A stretch of DNA of 64,000 nt from an uncultured Chloroflexales bacterium (GTDB taxonomy: Bacteria; Chloroflexota; Chloroflexia; Chloroflexales; Chloroflexaceae). Below, piece after piece: positions 26,053 to 35,900 of the stretch. Location: positions 222,256-286,255 of the forward strand of contig CALGUG010000055.1 of the NCBI GenBank assembly GCA_937902315.1. Reading direction: 5' to 3'. A program made the position numbers and the translations under genes. Numbering within the stretch: the stretch's first letter is position 1; the number at the start of each line of letters is the position of its first letter. The notes beneath the pieces are model-generated. The model was not told the origin of the DNA, ran no database searches, and saw only the letters and a program-made list of their open reading frames with translations.

Positions 26053-26096
26053 CCGCTTGCTGCGCGCAGCAAGCGGATCGCAGCGAGAGCTGCGAT
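26053..26096. repeat. Two adjoining perfect palindromes
   Basis: A 24-bp gapless palindrome (CCGCTTGCTGCG then CGCAGCAAGCGG, 26053-26076) is followed immediately by ATCGCAGC, GAGA, GCTGCGAT (26077-26096). They lie nine bases past the binding-protein stop and may protect the transcript end. Confidence 0.65.
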
Positions 26097-26130
26097 GGCT
26101 AAAGGCTTGAATGTTTGGAAAGGACGTTGA

Positions 26131-26183
26131 TAGCCGGAGGCGGACGCGCTAGAAGCCGAATGGGGGCTAGAAGCGCATCCGCC
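26131..26183 (+). repeat. REP-like palindromic repeat, copy 6
   Basis: The best-formed copy: GGCGGA-C-GCGCT (26139-26150) pairs with AGCGC-A-TCCGCC (26172-26183), giving an 11-bp stem with one internal mismatch. Confidence 0.75.
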
Positions 26184-26206
26184 AAAGGAGCGATGCTTTG
26201 GAAAGT

Positions 26207-26243
26207 AAGAGCTGCTAGCTAAAAACCGTAGCTAGCAGCTCTT
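26207..26243. terminator. Bidirectional terminator between the ABC and MATE genes
   Basis: Perfect 14-bp inverted repeat AAGAGCTGCTAGCT (26207-26220) with AGCTAGCAGCTCTT (26230-26243). It lies between converging genes. Confidence 0.75.
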
Positions 26244-26284
26244 TGTATCCCAAGAACTCGGCTTAGTGTCTTGGAGAGAAGCCT

Positions 26285-27673
26285 TTAGACTTTTAGCTCT
26301 TTCCAAGCGCCTTTTTGATAGCGCCACCAAGCGAGGAAGGATTGGGTCAAAAGATCCATCGACATGGCGATCCAAGCGCCGAACAAGCCCCAACCAAACC
26401 AGAGGAAGAGCGGCGTGAATGGCAAGCGAACACCCCAGGTGCTGATGAGCTTGGTGTAAAGCGGCCAACGAGTATCGCCAGCGCCGCGCAAACCGCCCGA
26501 GAGCACAAAGTTGACCGCCATAAAGGGCTGGCGCAGGCCGACCAGTCGCAGAATGGGAGTGGCTGCGTCGATCACCGCTTGATCGTTGGTGAAAACGCCA
26601 AGGATCTGGGCGGGGAAGAGGAACATAATCACGCCGATCGTGCTCATAAAGATGGTCGACTGCCAGAGCGCTTCGTAGCCATTCATCTCAGCCTCGTCAG
26701 GCTTCTTGGCTCCTAGGCTTTGACCGACTAGCGCCGTGGCGGCTGTGGCGTAGCCGAGACCGGGCAGGAACGAGAACGAGTCGATCGAGATCACGATATT
26801 GTGGGCGGCGTAGGCGGTTGTTCCAAGGCCCGTAATGAAGCGGAGGAACAGGATCATTGCGCCTTGGAAGATCAGCTGTTCGCCAGCGCTCGGCAAGCCG
26901 ATGTTGATGATACGCTTTAACAAGGCGAAATCGGGCTTGAGGTTGGGCGAGAGCTTGAGGTTGGAGCGCCCGCGGAATAAAATGCCGAGAAGGACGAGGC
27001 CGCCGCCGCCGCGCGCGATCGCAGCTGCGATCGAGACGCCTGTCATGCCGAGCACCGGTAGGCCGAAGTGTCCGTTCACCAAGAGCCACGACAGCAGGAT
27101 ATTAACGGCGTTGACGCCTAACATAATGTAGAGCGGAGTGCGGGTATCGCCGACACCGCGCAGAGCAGCTGTGCCGATAAACAAGAGCGCGGCGAATAAG
27201 AACGTGCTTGAAACGATCTGTAGATAGGTGGTGCCGAGCTGCAAGACTTCTTCAGTCGGGCCTAAGATCGAGAGCATAGGACGAGCAAAGCCGCCTGCTA
27301 TGACGGTAGCTATGATGCCCATGACTGCGCCAACTAGCATCGATTGGCGCAACACACTGTTGGCTTCCTCCAGGTCGCGGGCACCACGCGCACGCGCGAT
27401 CAGCGCTGTGCTGCCGACGCTCACCGCCATAAACAAAACCATGATGATCATAACGATCTGGTTGCCGAGGCCGATACCTGCAATTGCGCTGGTGCTGTTG
27501 TAGCCCAGAATGGCTGCAGCTTCAGCGCTGAGGTTACCAACTAGAAAGGTGTTGGTAAGGCCGACAAAGGTGTTGAGGATCTGTTCCCCTACTGCCGGCA
27601 GTGCCAGAGCCCTCACATTTTTACGAATCGCCGCACGTTCTGGGTTACGAAAAAAACGAGAAAGAGCTGTCAT
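26285..27673 (-). CDS. MATE-family efflux transporter
   Basis: 462 residues and 12 predicted membrane helices in two homologous halves, as usual for MatE proteins. Conserved features are IGTAALRGVGDTRTPLYIM (about 166-184), the matching GGLRGAGDTRWPLY in the second half (about 402-415) and GATALVGQSLGAKKPDEAE around residue 318. These pumps export drugs or metabolites in exchange for Na+ or H+. The subgroup resembles the NorM/DinF-like proteins. A GAGGAC element lies about 15 bases before the ATG, rather distant. Confidence 0.92.
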   Translation of the reverse strand: MTALSRFFRNPERAAIRKNVRALALPAVGEQILNTFVGLTNTFLVGNLSAEAAAILGYNSTSAIAGIGLGNQIVMIIMVLFMAVSVGSTALIARARGARDLEEANSVLRQSMLVGAVMGIIATVIAGGFARPMLSILGPTEEVLQLGTTYLQIVSSTFLFAALLFIGTAALRGVGDTRTPLYIMLGVNAVNILLSWLLVNGHFGLPVLGMTGVSIAAAIARGGGGLVLLGILFRGRSNLKLSPNLKPDFALLKRIINIGLPSAGEQLIFQGAMILFLRFITGLGTTAYAAHNIVISIDSFSFLPGLGYATAATALVGQSLGAKKPDEAEMNGYEALWQSTIFMSTIGVIMFLFPAQILGVFTNDQAVIDAATPILRLVGLRQPFMAVNFVLSGGLRGAGDTRWPLYTKLISTWGVRLPFTPLFLWFGWGLFGAWIAMSMDLLTQSFLAWWRYQKGAWKELKV

Positions 27674-28268
27674 AAATACTTCAAGTCCTCAATCCTAATC
27701 TTGGGATGTCCAGATGCTGGTATCGCCAGAGAAGTGCGAACGGGCATTGGGCATGCTCATCAGAAGGTCCGTTAGCAATCTGTTCTCGAACAGCTACGCT
27801 CACAAGTTGTTCGAAGAGCAGTTGGCAGCCTCAGGATGTTGGTAGTCAGTGACGTTGCTTGGTATGACACAAGCAGTCCATCCGATGGGCATTTATGCTT
27901 GAGGAGGATCGGAATAGAGTGGAACGACCTAAAGTGATAACAAGTTGCTGGGCACTCTCGAACCAAAAGCGCAGAGCTTCAGAGAACCAGCCCTTGGAGT
28001 CGCAATCAATCGTGCTCTTTTAACAGGCTATTCTGGATCCTCGTTGGGAACAACGACGTTCTACCTTACATCGCAGAGATGGAGCGCAGGAAGGCCGACG
28101 CGCTCATCATTCGTATGATACCAGATTTAGCGGAGTTTATGGACGATTGTCCGGATAAGTGAATCTCATAACTGCCCGGCTTTTGCCGCATCTTGGTCGG
28201 AAAAAGAGCTTGTAGTAGTCTGTGGTTTGGCCAAAGGGGATTTCAATTTTGATGATTGAGAGAGGAGA
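27674..28268. other. Gene-free region
   Basis: About 600 bases with no ORF of convincing composition and no repeat of the families described elsewhere. Nothing recognised. Confidence 0.5.
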
Positions 28269-28436
28269 ATACCGAATCCGTTTGATCAGTTCAGCACTCT
28301 GGCGGTCTGGTCTCTTCCCCAAAGAAGCCTTCTAGCGCGTCCGCCTACGGCTACCAACAGCTTGCCCGTAAGCAGGGTGTTGTAGTAGCGTGCCGAAAGA
28401 CGCCCCAACAGACAACGATGCAAGCGGATTTCATAT
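28269..28436 (-). mobile_element. MITE-like element, type A, containing REP-like copy 7
   Basis: Ends ATACCGAATCCG (28269-28280) and CGGATTTCATAT (28425-28436), degenerate inverted repeats. The inside shares TTCAG...CTCTGGCGGT...GTCTCTTCC and CTAGCGCGTCCGCCTACGGC with the elements at 50719 and 57867. Confidence 0.65.
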
Positions 28437-28480
28437 AAGTCGCTGTTTAGATCTAGCTCAACAAAATGTAGGGTAAATGG

Positions 28481-28515
28481 AAAAAGGCTTCTCCGTTCTA
28501 ACAGACGGAAAAGCC
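28481..28515 (-). terminator. Terminator of the MDR oxidoreductase gene
   Basis: On the minus strand GGCTTTTCCGT pairs with ACGGAGAAGCC and is followed by TTTTT. It lies 35 bases past the stop. Confidence 0.8.
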
Positions 28516-28550
28516 GCGATGAGCAACGGGGTAGCGCTGATCCAAAAAGC

Positions 28551-29534
28551 TTAGCTCTTTGGCGATTGGCTAATAACCAGCTTCGCACGCGCGTGGCCTG
28601 TATCGAGCCGCTGAAGGGCGCTAGGCAATTGTTCAAATGCAAAGGACTGTTCGATCACAGGTCGAATAATGCCCTGTTCGAGCATATTTCGCAACTTTTC
28701 AAGGTCTTGAGGATTATTTTTGACCATTAGGCTGCGCACGCTGCGGCCACCCTTTTTTGAGCGCAGTGGGCCTAAAACAAGCGCTTGAAAGAGTTGTTTG
28801 CCGCCCCCGCCAATCATCATATAACTGCCTTGCGGCTTGAGCACTTTGAGATAATCATCGATATGGCGGTTGCCATTGACGCCAAAGACCACATCGTAGC
28901 GATCAGGATAGGTTGTGAAATCTTCGCGGGTGTAGTCGATCACTTTGTTAGCGCCTTGGGTGCGGGCCTGCTCTAGATTGCGCGGGCTACAGACAGCAGT
29001 GATATCGAGACCCATATGTTTTGCGATCTGAAGCAGGAAAATGCCTACTCCGCCCGATGCACCATGAATCAAAATACGTTGTCCTGCCTGCACTTTACTA
29101 TTTTGCAGCGCTTGCAACGCTGTGATCGTAGCGACGGGCGTGGCCGCGGCTTGTTCAAAAGAAATATTTTCTGGTTTGATCGCCAGTAAGTCGGCTCGAA
29201 CCGCCACGAATTCGGCGAAACCGCCAAATCCTGCCGAAGCGATATCGCCAAAAACAGCATCGCCAACCTTCAACCTTGTCACTTGCGAGCCGACCTTTAC
29301 CACTTTTCCAGCGATATCGCCGCCTAAAATGGGGTAACGCGGTTTGAAAAGGCCGTATCCCGCAAGGCGAATAGGGAATGGTTCGCCATACAGTAGATGC
29401 AGATCGGCTTGGTTGAGGCTGGTGGCATAGATCTGAACCAAGACTTGGTCGGGTTTAAGCTCTGGTGTAGAGACTTCGCGTAGTTGCAGTTGTTCGGGCG
29501 AGCCATAACGTTCAAATACAAAAGCTTTCATCAA
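28551..29534 (-). CDS. MDR-family NAD(P)-dependent oxidoreductase, quinone-reductase-like
   Basis: 327 residues: a GroES-like N-terminal domain (about 1-120) and a Rossmann domain with the NADPH loop HGASGGVGIFLLQIAK (about 154-169). Zinc-binding cysteines of the alcohol dehydrogenases are absent, which points to the zeta-crystallin/QOR or enoyl-reductase branch. The first codon may be TTG 29534 (seven bases after AGGAG) or ATG 29531 (ten bases). It starts 11 bases after the stop of a 76-residue protein gene, so the two are cotranscribed. Confidence 0.9.
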   Translation of the reverse strand: MMKAFVFERYGSPEQLQLREVSTPELKPDQVLVQIYATSLNQADLHLLYGEPFPIRLAGYGLFKPRYPILGGDIAGKVVKVGSQVTRLKVGDAVFGDIASAGFGGFAEFVAVRADLLAIKPENISFEQAAATPVATITALQALQNSKVQAGQRILIHGASGGVGIFLLQIAKHMGLDITAVCSPRNLEQARTQGANKVIDYTREDFTTYPDRYDVVFGVNGNRHIDDYLKVLKPQGSYMMIGGGGKQLFQALVLGPLRSKKGGRSVRSLMVKNNPQDLEKLRNMLEQGIIRPVIEQSFAFEQLPSALQRLDTGHARAKLVISQSPKS

Positions 29535-29544
29535 TGGAGCACTC

Positions 29545-29775
29545 CTATTCAGAAGAAACGACGCTGCGTTGCAAAGCGATTAAGGTGAGGCCGAGATTTT
29601 GCACCTTGCGTAACAGTGCATGCAGTGCGGCTTGGTCGCGAAGCTTCCCTGAAAGAATGGTGGTGCCTTGGCTGCTCAATGAAAGCGACATATTATCGAA
29701 ATAGCTGCTCCAACTGAGATCCAAATGATCTTGAAGCTCGATCAGATAGCTGTATTCGCCGTTACACTGCTCCAT
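29545..29775 (-). CDS. Conserved small hypothetical protein (76 aa)
   Basis: A short protein with the pattern YSYLIELQDHLDLSWSSYF near the N-terminus and ALHALLRKVQNLGLTLIAL near the C-terminus; these features recur in small uncharacterised proteins of Chloroflexota and Actinobacteria that often neighbour oxidoreductases. It is soluble and probably a compact alpha/beta fold with a helical C-terminus. The ATG has AGGAG at good distance. It is the first gene of a two-gene unit with the MDR oxidoreductase. No function is known. Confidence 0.75.
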   Translation of the reverse strand: MEQCNGEYSYLIELQDHLDLSWSSYFDNMSLSLSSQGTTILSGKLRDQAALHALLRKVQNLGLTLIALQRSVVSSE

Positions 29776-29874
29776 ACTGCCACTCCTCGCGAAGCTGTTC
29801 GACTGCCTTCTGTGGCTAGTATAGGGAGCGAGCTATGGCTTCTCTAGATACTAAAGTATTGTTTTGGGTATGGC

Positions 29875-32460
29875 TCAAAGCAGCTTGAGTTCGCGCGCAC
29901 GGGCGACTGCCTCGGTACGGCGCTGCACATGCAGCTTATCGAACAGATTGCGGATATGGCCTTTTACCGTGCTTAAAGCGAGCACCAGCTCTTGGCTGAT
30001 CTGCTGGTTGGAATAGCCAGCGGCGATCAGGCGCAAAATGCTTAGCTCACGTTGGGTTAGTCCTTCGATCAAATCGGGAGCTTGAATCGTTGAGGCCGGG
30101 AAGGCTTGCAGCAGGCTTTGGACCGTTGGGCCTAACAAGGCATCGTGTTGGACGCTATGTAGGACGCGCCGCATGGGTTCGCCAAGATCGAGAAGATAGC
30201 GGGTAATATGGGCATTTTCAGCCAGATGAAAGGCTTCTCTAAGCGAATAATAGACTGCTTCAGGCTTTGCCAGCTCGTATTCTGCTAGGGCTTGCAGCAG
30301 CAGACTTTGAAAGCGTTCTAATTCCCAACCCTCTGCGCCCAGACTGGCTTGATAGTGTTCTATGCTTTTGAGCGCCCGTTCAGCTTGGCCTTGGGCGATT
30401 AAAACCTGTATCTGACTCAGGCTTTCTGGCTGGGCTTGTTGGGCCGCCCTTGTCAGATCGCCCTGCCCTAAAGCCAGCTGGACTTGCAGCTGGGCAAGCT
30501 CGGCCCTAAGCTCAGCGAAAGGCGTTTGGCTGGCCCGTTGTGCCAACTGGCCAAGCTGCTTTTTGGCCTGTTTGAGATCCGGGCCAGCGCAGGCCAGTTT
30601 GGCTAAAAAGAGTTCGCTCATCAACACGCGGTCATTCTGCTCAAATTGTTGGGCAAGTGGCAGCGCTTGAAGAGCATATTTGCGCGCCTGTTCGAGCTCA
30701 TTCTGATCATATGCTAGGCGCGCTAGCCCGATCAAAGCCTCGCTCATGATCGGCATATCGAGCCCGCCGATCGCTATGGCCTGTTGAAAGTGCTGCTGGG
30801 CTAATTCGTATTGCAAGCTGCTTGTATACAATTTTCCCAAGCCAATCGAGCTAGTAATACTCATGATGTTGTGTTTGATAGCGAGGCCCATATCGAGCGC
30901 CGTTTGGAACGATTTGCGTGCTTCAAGCCGTTGGTGTTGGAGCTGATGAGCGTAGCCTAACATCCAATAGGTTGAGGTGCGTACAGCCAAGTTTGTTGGG
31001 GCTAAGAGCTGTAGCGCTCGCTCGGCCTGAGCAACAATGCTTGCTAGATCGTGTCGGGTGATCGCGACCGTTGCGCGAATCGCGGCGACGTGGCCTAACA
31101 GATCGCGCAACTGAGGATCGTCAGTCTGGCTAGGCAGGCGTTGCTCTGCTGCCTCTAGCTCGCGCTCTACTTTTGGAAAATCGCCCTTTGTGAGTAGGGT
31201 TGAAGCGTAGTGGACATGCAGTTGCGGATAGGCTGCGAAAATGCTAGGCTCCAGCCTCTCCAGCCAGCTAAGCGCACGGCTATGACCGCCACGAAAATAG
31301 AGCGGCACCCCTTTGCCTTCGAGCAGCTCGATGCTGCGCGCTATATCGTTGGCGGCGATAGCGTGTTGAAAGGCTTCAAATTCCAGGCCTTGTTCTTCAA
31401 ACCAGCGACTGGTGGCGAGCTGAATCTGCTCGATCTCGTCAGCAGTTAGGCTTTGCGTGAGCCGTTGTTGCAGCAGTTCGGCAAAAAGATGGTGAAAACG
31501 ATACCAGTTTCGCTCTTGGTCTAGGGCAATAATAAATAAATTGGCTCGTTCGAGCTCTTCAAGAAATACTTGGCCTTTGCTTGGCTCTAACCCAGTCAGC
31601 GCTTCGCATAATGGCCCACATATGCGCTCAACCAGCGATATACGCAGTAAAAACTGAAGTTGCTCTTCCGATTGGTGTTGGAGCACTTCTTCAAGCAAAT
31701 AGTCGAGGATAAAGCGATTGCTGCCGCTAAAAGAGGCAACAAAAGCTGCGCTATCGGGGTGATTCTCGAGCGCTATGCCGGCCAGCTGCAGCCCGGCGGC
31801 CCAACCTTCGGTGCGCTCTGTCAGCTGCTCGACCTCTCTCGGGCCTAGCGGCTGTTTGCTGATCTCTTGCAGCAGAAGGGCCGCTTCCTGATGCGAGAAA
31901 CGCAGATCGGCTGCCCGTAGTTCGAGCAGCTCGCCGTTAGCCCGCATACGAGCCAAACGCAGATCGGGGTCTTCGCGGGCCGCGATCACAATCTGCAGTT
32001 GGGCCGGCGCATGCTTAAGCAGGGTTTGTATGATCTCGTCGATGGCAGCGGCTTCGATCAGATGATAATCATCGAGCACAAGCAGAAAAGGTTCGCAGAT
32101 TGTATCAAGCTCGTGAATAAGCTGCATTACAAGCTTGGCGGTGTTGATCTGGGGATTTTGTAAAGCTGGCAGCAGTTTATTGCCCAATTGCGGCTGAATC
32201 TGCTGAAAAGCGCTGATCAGATAGCTAAGGAAGCTTTGAATATCATTATCGTTGCGATCGAGCGAAAGCCAAGCGACAGGGTGAGATGACTGGTGTAACC
32301 ATTGATTGAGCAGCGTAGTTTTGCCAAAACCCGCAGGCGCAGAGATCAGAATAAGCCGTTTGTCGAGACTGTGAGCCAGCCGTTCAAGCAGCTGAGAGCG
32401 CACCACAACCCGTTTATTCAATTGAGGCAACGAATATTTTGAACGCAACAAGCCGAGCAT
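29875..32460 (-). CDS. LAL-family LuxR transcriptional regulator (MalT-like)
   Basis: 861 residues from ATG 32460, preceded by GGGGAG (a GTG two codons upstream is less well spaced). The N-terminus has a STAND-type ATPase with Walker A PAGFGKTTLL (about residues 42-51) and Walker B PFLLVLDDYHLI (about 125). The middle (about 400-760) is TPR-like helical repeats. The C-terminus (about 795-855) is a LuxR helix-turn-helix: LTQRELSILRLIAAGYSNQQIS, then STVKGHIRNLFDKL. MalT-type proteins bind ATP and an inducer, oligomerise and activate transcription. The inducer and targets are unknown; the oxidoreductase unit downstream is a candidate. Confidence 0.92.
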   Translation of the reverse strand: MLGLLRSKYSLPQLNKRVVVRSQLLERLAHSLDKRLILISAPAGFGKTTLLNQWLHQSSHPVAWLSLDRNDNDIQSFLSYLISAFQQIQPQLGNKLLPALQNPQINTAKLVMQLIHELDTICEPFLLVLDDYHLIEAAAIDEIIQTLLKHAPAQLQIVIAAREDPDLRLARMRANGELLELRAADLRFSHQEAALLLQEISKQPLGPREVEQLTERTEGWAAGLQLAGIALENHPDSAAFVASFSGSNRFILDYLLEEVLQHQSEEQLQFLLRISLVERICGPLCEALTGLEPSKGQVFLEELERANLFIIALDQERNWYRFHHLFAELLQQRLTQSLTADEIEQIQLATSRWFEEQGLEFEAFQHAIAANDIARSIELLEGKGVPLYFRGGHSRALSWLERLEPSIFAAYPQLHVHYASTLLTKGDFPKVERELEAAEQRLPSQTDDPQLRDLLGHVAAIRATVAITRHDLASIVAQAERALQLLAPTNLAVRTSTYWMLGYAHQLQHQRLEARKSFQTALDMGLAIKHNIMSITSSIGLGKLYTSSLQYELAQQHFQQAIAIGGLDMPIMSEALIGLARLAYDQNELEQARKYALQALPLAQQFEQNDRVLMSELFLAKLACAGPDLKQAKKQLGQLAQRASQTPFAELRAELAQLQVQLALGQGDLTRAAQQAQPESLSQIQVLIAQGQAERALKSIEHYQASLGAEGWELERFQSLLLQALAEYELAKPEAVYYSLREAFHLAENAHITRYLLDLGEPMRRVLHSVQHDALLGPTVQSLLQAFPASTIQAPDLIEGLTQRELSILRLIAAGYSNQQISQELVLALSTVKGHIRNLFDKLHVQRRTEAVARARELKLL

Positions 32461-32579
32461 AGGCACTCCCCACCTTCTCCGCTAGAGCTCAAGAACGATC
32501 GATTGAATGCTTCAAGCATAACTGAGGCTTTTCGTTTAGGCAATGGTCTTTTATCTGCTCTTTCGTTGCTATCACTATT

Positions 32580-32669
32580 ACGAAATCTGCTTGTGCGTTC
32601 AGAACTCTAGCGGCGCGGTTTCTGGCCTACATACGGCTTCTAGCGCGTCCGCCTACGGCTATCAACAGT
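32580..32669 (-). repeat. REP-like repeat copy 8 with half of a type A MITE
   Basis: The stretch TTCAGAACTCTAGCGG...TTCTGGCC and CTAGCGCGTCCGCCTACGGC matches the left half of the type A element; the right half is missing. The repeat ends a few bases before the stop of the NERD-domain frame. Confidence 0.55.
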
Positions 32670-32987
32670 TCACTCGCCAAACGACGGTGCTATCTGCTCA
32701 AAGGGGTTTTTTATTTCGTGCTGATTGCTATACCACTGGGATGTTTGTGGCTCATAGCGAATCTCACCGCCCTTTACTTTCAACACGATCACGCCATGCT
32801 CGGGATGCACGATCACAAAGTCGGCTTCACCATAGAGGCGATTTTTATATTTTTGGCGCAAATTCCAAGCGACACTATGGTAGACCACGATCTGATCGTC
32901 GAGCTGTTGTTGCAAGGCTTGGTAGAGCTTGCGTTCAGCGTTGCTTTCGCAAGAGTCGCTTATGAAGGCAGGAAACATAGTTGCCAT
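32670..32987 (-). CDS. Truncated NERD-domain protein
   Basis: 105 residues from the ATG at 32985-32987, which overlaps the helicase stop codon (TAATG), so translation is coupled. It matches the N-terminal NERD (nuclease-related) domain: a helix with SNAERKLYQAL, GEADFVIVHPEHGVIVL and the strand-turn VKGGEIRY. In active members the motif is D...(E)xK with glutamate two residues before the lysine; here it reads VLKVKGG, so that acid is a lysine. The frame stops just after NPFEQ, where intact proteins continue, next to repeat copy 8. It is probably a 3'-truncated and possibly inactive accessory nuclease of the helicase operon. Confidence 0.65.
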   Translation of the reverse strand: MATMFPAFISDSCESNAERKLYQALQQQLDDQIVVYHSVAWNLRQKYKNRLYGEADFVIVHPEHGVIVLKVKGGEIRYEPQTSQWYSNQHEIKNPFEQIAPSFGE

Positions 32988-35900
32988 TAGCGCTGCTCCT
33001 CGACTTGCACTAGGCACTTCTGCAGAAAATCACGCGCCAAACCGCGTTCAAGCTGATCGTGATAGACTTGGTTGCGGTAGGTCCGCAAACATTCATAGCA
33101 ACTGGTTTCCGGCCCACAACAATCGTTATTTACGTGATCAAAGGCGCTTTGCAAAACTGTTTCGAGCTCTTGATAGATTAGCTTAACGTGGCCAGCGCCG
33201 CCGGGCACATTGTCGTAGAGGATGATGGCCGGGCGCCTTTCCTTGTCAAAACGATAGATTGTTCCGTCGATATCGTCGCGACGAATGGCGAGGGCGCGCG
33301 ATGCGCCTTCTAGCAGAGCGTAGGTTAGCGAGCGCCAGAGATTATCGTTTTCGAGCTGCTCGAAGGTCATAAAGCGCAATTCGATCACATCGGTGAGAAA
33401 ATCGTGCCCCAAGTGGCAGGTATTAAAATAGGAGGAGGTACATGCCTTACCTGTACGAGGATCGTTGTGACTCTCGCTCTTGCGGCTTAGCGATCGCCTA
33501 CCTCGACCGTTCAGGGCTAGTGCCGAAGGAGCAGGTTCGGCGAAGCCACAGTGGATACAAACTCGGAAGCCGCGCCCATCTGTACCGCTATTCACCAGCG
33601 CAAGTCGTCCGAAGCGCGAATAGTAGGCCTCAATCTCGAGTGCATTTGTGAGCACTCTTTTCTTCTCGTGAGCATCTTTGGCGTATTCCGAGAAGTAGAT
33701 CCGCGAAGAGAAGCTACGTTTTGGTCGTGATTCCCCGGTAGGGTTTCCGCTGTTATAGGCCGCTACAAAGCCGAATTCGGGTTTGATGTATTTGCCTTGT
33801 AGCGGGTTGTCTTTCTGCAGGTTGGCCCCACAGTTAGGGCAGATCGTTAGCTCATACACCCCTTGATGAAAGCGCCCACAACTTTGACAGACAGCATAAC
33901 AAAGCTGAACCAACTCTTTGCGTGGCTGTTTATAGATGCCACCGCTGCGCCAGATATGTTTAGCGGCAACGACCTCGGCCCCGGGCGCATATTCCGAGAT
34001 CGCAATACGTAGGTCGCGCTGAAGCTGGATATCTTTGGCGTGCTTCCGTTCTAGATAGTTAGTGCGTAACTCGACGAGGTCGGTTGGAAAACCATATTTG
34101 GGTAAAATATTGCGAGAGGCCAAGAAGCCCAATAGTGAACGTTTCTCAAGCGTGTTTATAACTTCTTTGTAGAACTGGGCTCTACCAAATTGTTCATGTC
34201 TAGATGCTTCATTCTTGAGCTCTTCATAGAGCTTTAGATCATCAAGCACTTCATTGCTCACCATCTTCATCAGTTCGATGAAGCCGTCGCTTTCGACAGT
34301 GACCAGCCAACCCCAATCATCGAGCTTAAGTTCGGGTTGCATCTGCTCTGGCACAATCTCTTTCAAAGCTAGATAGACCTGAGACGGCCTACTTTCGGCG
34401 AAGCTGATCGCTTCCTGATAGGCTTGTTGTGCACGGTTTGTATCGCGAAAGAAACTACCAACACTTCTAAAAGTGCTCTTGTCGACTTGGTAACGCTGAC
34501 GGAAGTATTCTGCCAAGAGCACGGCTTGCATATGACGCCGAATGATTTTGGCGTTTTCGATGCGAATCTGAGGCACTTGAATGCGCCCAGCCACGATCTG
34601 AACGGGATCTTTGTAGTGACTGAGATCATGCGAGCGACGTTGAGCAAAAGTGAGCGCAAAGGCAGCCGAATCGGTGCGGCGTCCAGCACGACCAGCCCGC
34701 TGAAGATAGTTGGCGGTTGTTGGCGGTACATTGCGCATCAGAACGGCTTGTAGCTCGCCAACATCGACACCGAGTTCGAAGGTGGTAGAACAGCTTAGAA
34801 TATTGACCTCTCCGTTAACGAACTTCTCTTGAATCTGGCCCGCGATATCACTATTCCATTGTGCAGTGTGCTCTTCAACTGCCAAGGAGATCGGTTTCAG
34901 CGAGCGATACAACTGGCGGTAGTGTTCAAGCTGAGCGCTGTTGGGATTGAAGGGCTCGAGTTTGCCAGAACAGCCGTTGTGCATGCAGAGGCCGCGTAGA
35001 TTGATCGGGCTGATCGACTGACAGCGTTGGCAGCGGTAACCGCTTCCCTCTGCTGATGGTTGTAGCTCCCAGAGGCGATGGTTGAGCTGAAATATCATGT
35101 TTTGGTTTTTGACACGCTGACTGATTAGGTAATCGGGCCATTTCTGCAATTCTCGCCAAATATTGCGCAGGGCTTCTCCTGCCAGTCTACGCCGCTCTTG
35201 GGGCGAAAGCTGGGGCGCGTTCTCTTCGAGCAGACGCAGCAAGATCGTGAGACGACGGTTTGTGCCGCGTGTAGGCATCCAACTTAAGATCCCAGCTTTG
35301 GGATCACTCTCCTCTTCGCGAACATACAGCGCCTTGTTGCGGGGCGCAAAGATCTCATTGCGTGGGTCGATGCCATCGATAAAGCTGATACAGCCTTGTT
35401 GTCGCAAGGTATTGACCAACAGGCTGATCAGGTCCCAAGCCTCGTCGGAGCTGAGATTCCACGGATCGCTTTGCAGAATCTCAGGTGCTTGCCAGTTGTG
35501 AGGCTTGACTAGGCAGAATGTGAGCATGCCCAAACCTTCGAGACTGTGGCGACGGTCGGTCGCAAAGCTTTCGCGCATAAGCCAAGAGCCCACGATTTTG
35601 CGTCGTTCAACCAGACTTTGTTGATGGTTGAAGAGGCCAGCGTCTTCGGCGACACGCAGTAATGGCTGAACTGCATCTTCGAGGCGTGCTTGGCCTTGTT
35701 GTGCGTCAGGGTCGTTCAACAGCGCTTGCAAAATCAGACGACGCTGCAGCACTACGTTGTAGGTGCGTTCAAGATAGGGTGCAAAGAAGGCTGCATCTTG
35801 GCGGCTATCCGAGAAGATCAGCAGCTTGCGTCCTCCTCCCGGAAGATCGCTGCCCGAACCATGTTCCTGAGCAGGAAGATTCTGATAGAGCGAGGTAGCC

